Part shown: one piece after another, positions 15,329 to 19,288 of the stretch | Numbering within the stretch: position 1 is the stretch's first letter | Layout: each line of letters starts with the position of its first letter | Assembly: GCA_002314805.1 (NCBI GenBank) | Contig: DCHJ01000076.1 | Span: 2,621-21,908, forward strand | Length of the DNA stretch: 19,288 nt | Source: Lachnospiraceae bacterium UBA1755 | GTDB lineage: Bacteria; Bacillota; Clostridia; Lachnospirales; Lachnospiraceae | Direction of reading: 5' to 3' | The notes under the pieces: generated by a model | Told to the model about the DNA's origin: nothing | The model's input: the letters and a program-made list of their open reading frames with translations, nothing else | Databases searched by the model: none | Program-made: the position numbers and the translations under genes

Positions 15329-15372
15329 GCATATGGAACTACCATAGAAAAGGCAGGCGGTTTGCCCCTCTC

Positions 15373-15409
15373 CGGAGGGTATGCACCCTCCGAGTATTTG
15401 AAGGGAGGG
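15373..15409 (+). promoter_or_regulatory. Leader hairpin able to switch pairing with the ribosome-binding site
   Basis: CGGAGGG (15373-15379) and CCCTCCG (15386-15392) form a perfect 7-bp hairpin with a TATGCA loop. The ribosome site GGGAGGG (15403-15409) repeats the GGAGGG of the left arm, so the middle CCCTCC (15386-15391) can pair with either. One fold leaves the ribosome site free and the other hides it. A smaller hairpin (GGCA/TGCC near 15352-15365) precedes it. Confidence 0.55.
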
Positions 15410-15416
15410 ATGCTTA

Positions 15417-15551
15417 ATGAGCGAATTTGAAATCTTAAGTATTCTCATTGCAATCATAAGTCTTGTCAGCAAGATATTGATTGAATGGATAAAAGATAGA
15501 AACGCAAAAAAAATAACCGCCAGACTCGAAAACTGCGGTTGTTTTTGGTAA
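15417..15551 (+). CDS. Small membrane peptide, candidate type I (Fst/TxpA/holin-like) toxin
   Basis: ATG 15417 follows a strong ribosome site, AAGGGAGGG, by 7 bases and opens a 44-residue frame. The peptide has a short acidic start (MSEFEI), one hydrophobic helix (about residues 6-22, LSILIAIISLVSKILI), then a basic stretch (WIKDRNAKKITAR) and a tail ending in CGCFW. A single helix followed by Lys/Arg is the layout of holin-like type I toxins that sit in the cell membrane and depolarise it. The 3' end overlaps a hairpin and a convergent antisense promoter lies just downstream, which is the Fst- and TxpA-type arrangement. I recognise the layout rather than a specific family member. Alternatives are a harmless small membrane protein or a regulatory peptide. 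Confidence 0.7.
   Translation: MSEFEILSILIAIISLVSKILIEWIKDRNAKKITARLENCGCFW
15506..15546. terminator. Hairpin terminator at the end of the small peptide gene, strongest leftward
   Basis: AACCGCCAG (15515-15523) pairs with CTGCGGTT (15533-15540) with one bulged C. On the minus strand it is followed by T, A-free but for one base, and then eight T (the A8 run 15506-15513), a strong terminator for the antisense RNA. Rightward it is followed by GTTTTTGG, weaker, and lies before the toxin stop codon, so full termination there would leave a message without a stop. Confidence 0.7.
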
Positions 15552-15591
15552 CCATTTAAGGGTCAACCGTCTATCGGCAGCTCCTCTTTCT
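15506..15591 (-). ncRNA. Candidate antisense antitoxin RNA, about 85 nt
   Basis: Both ends are inferred from signals: start about 7 bases after the leftward -10 at 15598, end in the T8 tract at 15506. The RNA would be complementary to the last 15 codons of the small peptide gene and about 40 bases after its stop. It carries the terminator hairpin and a short GGT...ACC element. Base pairing to the toxin message would block translation or trigger cleavage, as in TxpA/RatA and BsrG/SR4 (established for those systems, inferred here). Confidence 0.6.
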
Positions 15592-15597
15592 GAAACA

Positions 15598-15625
15598 ATT
15601 GTACAACGCTTTTACAAAAAGTCAA
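15598..15625 (-). promoter_or_regulatory. Strong leftward promoter of the antisense RNA
   Basis: Reading left: TTGACT (15625-15620), 16-base spacer, TACAAT (15603-15598). Both hexamers match consensus at five of six positions. No leftward open frame follows before the T8 terminator, so the product should be a small RNA. Confidence 0.68.
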
Positions 15626-16035
15626 TTTCCGGAGGTCTCTTTATGCAGATCTCTGTTTTTCTTATTCTTTGTGAAGGTGCATAGTTTTCGATTAAATCAC
15701 AGATCACAGAAGCGTAGAGAAAAAGTCATATCGGAAGGCTTTTCCACCGGCTGAAAGGTGAGACTTGTCAATAGTGTCCGGCTGTGATACAGTCTCCATG
15801 TGACAGACGAATATGTCAGGTGCGGGCTTTTTGTTTCGCACCACCGAACAGATCAAAAAAGATCACCCGCAGTATCAGGCGTTTGAGGAGTACTGTGATC
15901 TGGTGAATGCCATCAATCAGGTGCTTTAACAGCAGTTTTATCAGGGAGCTGTCAGCAGCATCGTTATGACCCGGCATCCAAACGGTAGAAGCACGGCCGT
16001 GTGAAAATGAGCAGTCATGCCAGTCTCATATGGCT
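15626..16035 (+). other. Gene-poor accessory DNA with short relics
   Basis: Apart from the 38-codon frame at 15813 I see no gene here. Present are a ribosome site GGAGG (15631-15635) leading only to a 13-codon frame (15643-15684), a near-inverted repeat TCACAGATCACAG (15697-15709) versus CTGTGATCTGGTGA (15893-15906), and a GGTGCG/CGCACC hairpin near 15820-15843. The composition is more AT-rich and irregular than the housekeeping block. Confidence 0.5.
15813..15929 (+). pseudogene. Orphan 38-codon frame, probable C-terminal gene fragment
   Basis: ATG 15813 to TAA 15929 encodes a peptide whose second half looks like genuine protein: IKKDHPQYQAFEEYCDLVNA followed by INQVL, an amphipathic helix-like end. 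There is no good ribosome site before the ATG, and upstream DNA in all frames is closed, so it is best read as the preserved tail of a lost gene. A real small protein is the alternative. I do not recognise the parent family. Confidence 0.35.
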
Positions 16036-16147
16036 AAGGAAACGCTGATTTAAGAACGATCCCATGCTGCTATCTTTACAAACGAGCAAGAATCAAGGCT
16101 TTGCTTGAAAGCACTTCAATAAGATACTCTTTAATCAGCGGTTCCCT
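16036..16147. mobile_element. MITE-like 112-bp element with 19-bp terminal inverted repeats
   Basis: AAGGAAACGCTGATTTAAG (16036-16054) matches the reverse complement of 16129-16147 (AGGGAACCGCTGATTAAAG) at 16 of 19 positions. TA occurs at both outer borders (16035-16036 and 16147-16148), which would fit a TA target duplication as made by IS630/Tc1-type transposases. The inside has no coding capacity; it holds a TCAAG/CTTGA hairpin and a promoter-like TTGCTT, 16 bases, GATACT pointing at the next gene 29 bases away. Confidence 0.5.
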
Positions 16148-16176
16148 AATAATAATTTACATGAAAGGCATACAGG

Positions 16177-18099
16177 ATGAATCAGAAAATCAAACTCAGA
16201 GTCATAGCGCTGGCGGCGGCACTTCTTGTGGCAGGTGTACTTGCAGCCTGCGGAAGGAAAGCGGACACAGCAGCACAGACAACAGCAGCACAGACAACAG
16301 CGGAACAGAACACTGCGGCACAGACCACCGCGGCGCAGACCGCTGTGGCAGAAACCAAAGTAGCTGAACAGACACAGGAGGCTCCTGCCCAAAAGCAGGA
16401 GATACACATCGTTTACACCAACGATATACACAGCTACATCTATAACGAGACCACAGACAAGGATAAGAACAAGAAGCCCGGGCTCCGGCTGTCCAATGTG
16501 GCAGCCATGAAGCAGGATCTGAAAAAGGAAGGAAAGAACGTCCTGCTGCTGGATGCGGGAGATGAGATCCAGGGCAATATCTACGGTGCCCGAGACAAGG
16601 GGCAGACCGTGATCCGCCTGATGAATATGGCCGGCTATGATGCTGCGACTTTGGGAAATCATGAGTTTGATTATGATATTGAGACCCTGTTTGACCGGGT
16701 CGCCGAGGCGGACTATCCTTTCCTGAGCTGTACCTTCAGATCCGTGAAGGACAACGAGCTTGTTATGGACAGCTCGGAGATCTTTGATCTTAACGGGACA
16801 AAGGTGGCAGTCATCGGCATTACCACACCGGAGACATTATCCAGTACGGCCCCGACGAAATTTAAGGATGCAGACGGGAACTTCCTGTATACTTTTTCAG
16901 GAGCAGAGGATCCGGAAGAGCTTTATGCAGCAGTACAGACTGCCGTGGATGAGGTGAAGGACAAGGCGGATTACGTCATCGCTATCGCACATCTCGGCAT
17001 CGACCATGCATCGGAGGGCAAGAAAGTTGACAGCAGAAATGTGATCGCCAATACCGAGGGAATCGATGCCGTGATCGACGGACATTCCCACACCGTGGTC
17101 CTGAAGGAAATGGTAAAGAATAAAAAGGGCGAGGAAATTGTCCTGACACAGACAGGAGCTTATCTCGCAAACATCGGCCATATGACCATTCGTCCTGACG
17201 GAACGATCGACACAGAGCTTATTCCGGAATATGCGTCTGCAGAACCGAAGCTTCAGGCAGAGGAAGATACTGTCCACGATAAGCTTTACGCAGAACTCGG
17301 ACAGAAGATCGCTCACATGGCGTCAAAACAGTATGTTACTCAGGCGGATTCCCCTGCTACAAGAATTATCAGGGCCATGGAGACCAATCTCGGAGACATG
17401 GTTCCCGATGCCTTTTACTGGTACATCAATGAAACAGCCGGGATGCACTGCGACGCCGTGATCCAGAACGGGGGCGGTATCCGCGCAGAGCTGGAGACCG
17501 GGGATATCAGCTATCTTGACGCCAAGAATGTCTGTCCGTTCGATAATCAGATCTGTCTCATTGAAGTGACCGGACAGCAGCTGATCGATATCCTCGAAAA
17601 CGGAGCTAAGGAAATTGGCAAATGGGATGAATTAAACGCGGCGCCGGCAGAAAACGGTTCCTTTATGCATGTGGCGGGAATGAAGTATACCATCGATGCG
17701 GCAGTTCCGTCAGGTATCGTGTCTGATGCAAATGATCAGTTCCAGTCTGTGGACGGTGCATACCGGGTAAAGGATGTGCAGATCTATAACAGGGAGACTG
17801 CTTCCTACGAGCCGGTGGATCCGCAGCGGACCTATGCGCTGGGTGGCATCAATTACATGCTTCGGAACGGAGGCAGCGGACTTGGTTTCCTCAGGGAAAA
17901 CAAGGTTATCGTTGACTACCTCGGGCCTGATGTCGAGCTTTTTGTCGAGTATCTGAAGAACTTCGAAAAGGAAGGGGAGTATCCGGAGGTCTGTACCAAA
18001 AACAGCCCGTTGGCAGACTGGAAGAATTATTTGATGGACTATGAGAATCCCCTCGGCGCCGGACGGATCAGCCAGATCAACCTGAATTACGAAAAATAA
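16177..18099 (+). CDS. Lipoprotein 5'-nucleotidase/2',3'-cyclic nucleotide phosphodiesterase (UshA/YfkN-like)
   Basis: These surface enzymes strip phosphate from extracellular nucleotides for scavenging. The 640-residue protein starts with a signal peptide (KIKLR, then a hydrophobic run) and a lipobox, VLAAC with Cys25 the likely lipidated residue. Residues 30-70 are a Thr/Ala/Gln linker with repeated TAAQT. The metallophosphatase domain has YTNDIHSY (Asp83, His85), LLDAGDEIQG (Asp126, Asp129), LGNHEFDYD (Asn161, His162), IAHLG and DGHSH, i.e. the full di-metal set. The C-terminal 5_nucleotid_C domain has QNGGGIRAELETGDISY and VCPFDNQICLIEVTGQQL; MLRNGGSGLGFL is a typical end. AAAGG is 9 bases before ATG 16177. 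C-ending codons (GCC, ATC, GTC) are commoner than in neighbours, and a MITE-like element abuts it, hinting at transfer. Exact nucleotide substrate is unknown. Confidence 0.92.
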   Translation: MNQKIKLRVIALAAALLVAGVLAACGRKADTAAQTTAAQTTAEQNTAAQTTAAQTAVAETKVAEQTQEAPAQKQEIHIVYTNDIHSYIYNETTDKDKNKKPGLRLSNVAAMKQDLKKEGKNVLLLDAGDEIQGNIYGARDKGQTVIRLMNMAGYDAATLGNHEFDYDIETLFDRVAEADYPFLSCTFRSVKDNELVMDSSEIFDLNGTKVAVIGITTPETLSSTAPTKFKDADGNFLYTFSGAEDPEELYAAVQTAVDEVKDKADYVIAIAHLGIDHASEGKKVDSRNVIANTEGIDAVIDGHSHTVVLKEMVKNKKGEEIVLTQTGAYLANIGHMTIRPDGTIDTELIPEYASAEPKLQAEEDTVHDKLYAELGQKIAHMASKQYVTQADSPATRIIRAMETNLGDMVPDAFYWYINETAGMHCDAVIQNGGGIRAELETGDISYLDAKNVCPFDNQICLIEVTGQQLIDILENGAKEIGKWDELNAAPAENGSFMHVAGMKYTIDAAVPSGIVSDANDQFQSVDGAYRVKDVQIYNRETASYEPVDPQRTYALGGINYMLRNGGSGLGFLRENKVIVDYLGPDVELFVEYLKNFEKEGEYPEVCTKNSPLADWKNYLMDYENPLGAGRISQINLNYEK

Positions 18100-18200
18100 C
18101 GCGGTTTACGATAGGATATCCCGATGAAGCCTGTCCGCAGACAATGCCTGAAGTGATGTTTACTCAGCTCAGCTTTTCCTGTTCTCCTTTCGCACTTGCA

Positions 18201-18278
18201 AAAGTTATCAAAAGTTATATGACGATAGTAAAGTTATCAAGAGTTATATAAAATTGAAAAAGTTATCAAGAGTTATAT
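18201..18278 (+). repeat. Three 20-bp iterons at exact 29-bp spacing
   Basis: AAAGTTATCAAGAGTTATAT starts at 18201 (one base differs, AAAAG), 18230 and 18259. Each iteron is itself two AGTTAT half-sites 10 bases apart, so six half-sites lie on one face of the helix. The 9-base spacers differ (GACGATAGT, AAAATTGAA), so only the iterons are conserved. This looks like a tandem protein-binding array; the third copy overlaps a possible promoter. Confidence 0.75.
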
Positions 18279-18290
18279 AGAGAGGCGTGT

Positions 18291-18362
18291 ATGGCAAAGC
18301 AGAATCCGTTTTTTTTCGTGTTTATTGATTATACTGGCGAATTCTCTGCCTCGATGTGTTAG
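18291..18362 (+). CDS. Possible 23-residue leader peptide or small ORF
   Basis: ATG 18291 follows AGAGAGG (18280-18286) by 4 bases and opens a 23-codon frame to TAG 18362: MAKQNPFFFVFIDYTGEFSA then SMC. It has a Phe-rich hydrophobic patch. It is 114 bases before the cyclase start and directly after the iterons. The overlap of its ribosome site with the candidate -10 argues against it. Chance is a realistic alternative. Confidence 0.2.
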   Translation: MAKQNPFFFVFIDYTGEFSASMC

Positions 18363-18476
18363 AATATTTACCGGAAACAGATTGCAGGTCGCAGAAGCTG
18401 GTCAGTTTCAGGGAATCAGTTCAGGACCGATACGGTGTATTGTAGTGGTACCGACGCAGGTAAGGAGGAACGGAAT

Positions 18477-19226
18477 ATGTACGAACTGTGGAACCAACTT
18501 AAGGATCTCAAGGCAAGGAAATGGGTAGAGCTGTCACATCTTATGGATAATACAAGTCCGTACTGGAGCGGTATACCCGAGGGAGCGGCAGAGCTTGGAA
18601 ATGTCCTTTTTGACTGGGGCAATCCTATGCTTGAGTGCCAGATACAGCAGTTTAAGTTTCCGGGACAGTTTGGTACCCATATTGACTTTCCGGCACACTT
18701 TGCAAAGGGCGGAGCGACAGCGGAGAGCTTTAAGATGCATGAAGCGGCATTCCCGCTCTGCGTAATTGACGTTTCTGACAAAGCAAAAGCAGACTGCCAT
18801 TATGCAGTGACTGTAGATGATATTAAGACGTACGAAGGTGAGTATGGTGAGATACCAGAAGGCGCATTTGTGGCACTGCGGACCGATTGGTATAAGAACT
18901 GGCCGGATATGGATAAGATGAGCGGCATCGCAGCTGACGGAAGCGAGAATTTCCCAGGCTGGTCACTGGATGCGCTTAAGTATATCTATGAGGTACGCGG
19001 GGCAGCAGCCAGCGGTCATGAGACTCTTGACACCGATGCTTCGGCTGAGGCTGCAAAGGCAGAGGATCTCGCATGTGAGAGATATATCCTTGATTCGGGT
19101 CATATCCAGATCGAGGTGCTCTGCAATCTTGACCAGGTTCCTGCTGCGGGAGCTATACTCTTTGCTTCATGGCCCAATTTCAGGGGAGCCAACGGACTTC
19201 CCTGCCGTGTGTTCGCGATCTGCTGA
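18477..19226 (+). CDS. Cyclase family protein (kynurenine formamidase-like metal hydrolase)
   Basis: The cyclase family (PF04199) contains Zn/Mn-dependent amidohydrolases such as kynurenine formamidase and isatin hydrolase. The 249-residue protein begins at ATG 18477, with AAGGAGG at 18462-18468; a longer frame from 18435 lacks such a site. Seen: WVELSHLMDNTSPYW (16-30), the metal motif HxDxPxH as FGTHIDFPAHF (His68, Asp70, His74), VALRTDWYKNW (132-142), GHETLDTDA (180-188), and a closing IQIEVLCNLDQVPAAGAILF with Glu212 in the position usually used as a catalytic residue. Length is normal (about 210-260). Residues 189-199 are rich in Ala and Glu. Substrate is unknown; nothing nearby points to tryptophan breakdown. 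The iterons upstream suggest regulated expression (inference). Confidence 0.88.
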   Translation: MYELWNQLKDLKARKWVELSHLMDNTSPYWSGIPEGAAELGNVLFDWGNPMLECQIQQFKFPGQFGTHIDFPAHFAKGGATAESFKMHEAAFPLCVIDVSDKAKADCHYAVTVDDIKTYEGEYGEIPEGAFVALRTDWYKNWPDMDKMSGIAADGSENFPGWSLDALKYIYEVRGAAASGHETLDTDASAEAAKAEDLACERYILDSGHIQIEVLCNLDQVPAAGAILFASWPNFRGANGLPCRVFAIC

Positions 19227-19288
19227 TCGGTATGAGCTGTTATTGATGATGTCAGGTATGTCGGCATGAGGTGTATCAGATGATGCCG

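Larger units (their letters stand above)
15275..15338. promoter_or_regulatory. 11-bp inverted repeat bracketing two divergent promoters
   Basis: TTCCATATGCA (15275-15285) and TGCATATGGAA (15328-15338) are exact reverse complements. Between and against them lie the leftward TATAAT and the rightward TACAAT. The placement suits an operator for a dimeric regulator controlling both directions, though terminal repeats of an old insertion are another reading. Confidence 0.5.
18100..18476 (+). other. Long intergenic region with iterons upstream of the cyclase gene
   Basis: These 377 bases hold no supported gene of normal size. They contain a featureless 100 bases after the nucleotidase stop, the three iterons (18201-18278), a promoter-like TTGAAA (18255-18260), 16 bases, TATAGA (18277-18282) overlapping the third iteron, a T8 run at 18309-18316 without a hairpin, and a long approach to the cyclase ribosome site. 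Confidence 0.55.

Noticed and set aside
15643..15684. 13-codon frame with a good GGAGG site after the antisense promoter
   Set aside because: Too short to support, and its ribosome site lies within the leftward promoter region; no conserved features can be judged.
15697..15906. Near-inverted repeat TCACAGATCACAG / CTGTGATCTGGTGA as transposon ends
   Set aside because: The match needs a one-base gap, does not extend outward, and there is no target duplication; probably chance.
18201..18278. Iterons as a CRISPR array or DnaA boxes
   Set aside because: Spacers of 9 bases are far too short for CRISPR, and TTATCAAGA departs from the DnaA box TTATNCACA at two positions in every copy.
18309..18316. 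T8 run as a terminator
   Set aside because: No stem of useful length precedes it on either strand.

Overview
The window looks like a chromosomal segment from a Clostridia member, most likely a Lachnospiraceae relative. It shows a clpC-radA tail, Clostridia-style Shine-Dalgarno sites (AAGGAGG), TTGAAA/TATACT-type promoters, a Firmicute-type primary sigma factor, QueH instead of QueG, a group Ic aspartate aminotransferase, and a GC content near 50%. This placement comes from gene families read by eye, not from a search.

Region 1 (1-7845) is a tightly packed housekeeping block on the + strand. It holds the 3' part of clpC, radA, an aspartate aminotransferase with its own promoter, tcdA (tRNA ct6A dehydratase), nadE (NAD synthetase) and a SpoU-type RNA methyltransferase. 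Aminotransferase, tcdA and nadE overlap by 11 and 4 bases and are probably one transcript. NadE is unusual: its synthetase half is intact, but its glutaminase half has lost all three recognisable catalytic positions, and it ends in an 80-residue Lys/Ala tail like histone H1.

Region 2 (7846-11694) carries a small membrane protein, a hairpin-forming 63-bp tandem repeat, an HTH-less biotin ligase with a short C terminus, a terminator, a strong vegetative promoter, and rpoD. RpoD carries an extra N-terminal charged coiled coil of about 250 residues, built partly from 54-bp tandem repeats. An intergenic block of 70-bp repeats follows.

Region 3 (11695-14806) holds queH and an Mrp/NBP35 Fe-S carrier that overlap by 8 bases, then the branched-chain amino acid exporter pair azlC-azlD, then a 96-bp direct repeat.

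Region 4 (14807-18476) looks like accessory DNA. A leftward GNAT acetyltransferase shares a divergent promoter region with a candidate type I toxin-antitoxin module. The module has a 44-residue membrane peptide, a leader that can sequester its own ribosome site, a convergent antisense RNA promoter and a shared hairpin terminator. After it come an orphan ORF fragment, a 112-bp MITE-like element, a lipoprotein 5'-nucleotidase whose codon choice differs from its neighbours, and three 29-bp-spaced iterons.

Region 5 (18477-19226) is a complete cyclase/kynurenine formamidase-like gene. The last 62 bases show nothing I can support.

Two themes run through the window. Repeat expansion recurs in genes (rpoD, nadE tail, tcdA insert) and between genes (8344, 11372, 14499). 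The most promising undescribed system is the small membrane peptide and antisense RNA locus at 15275-15625.
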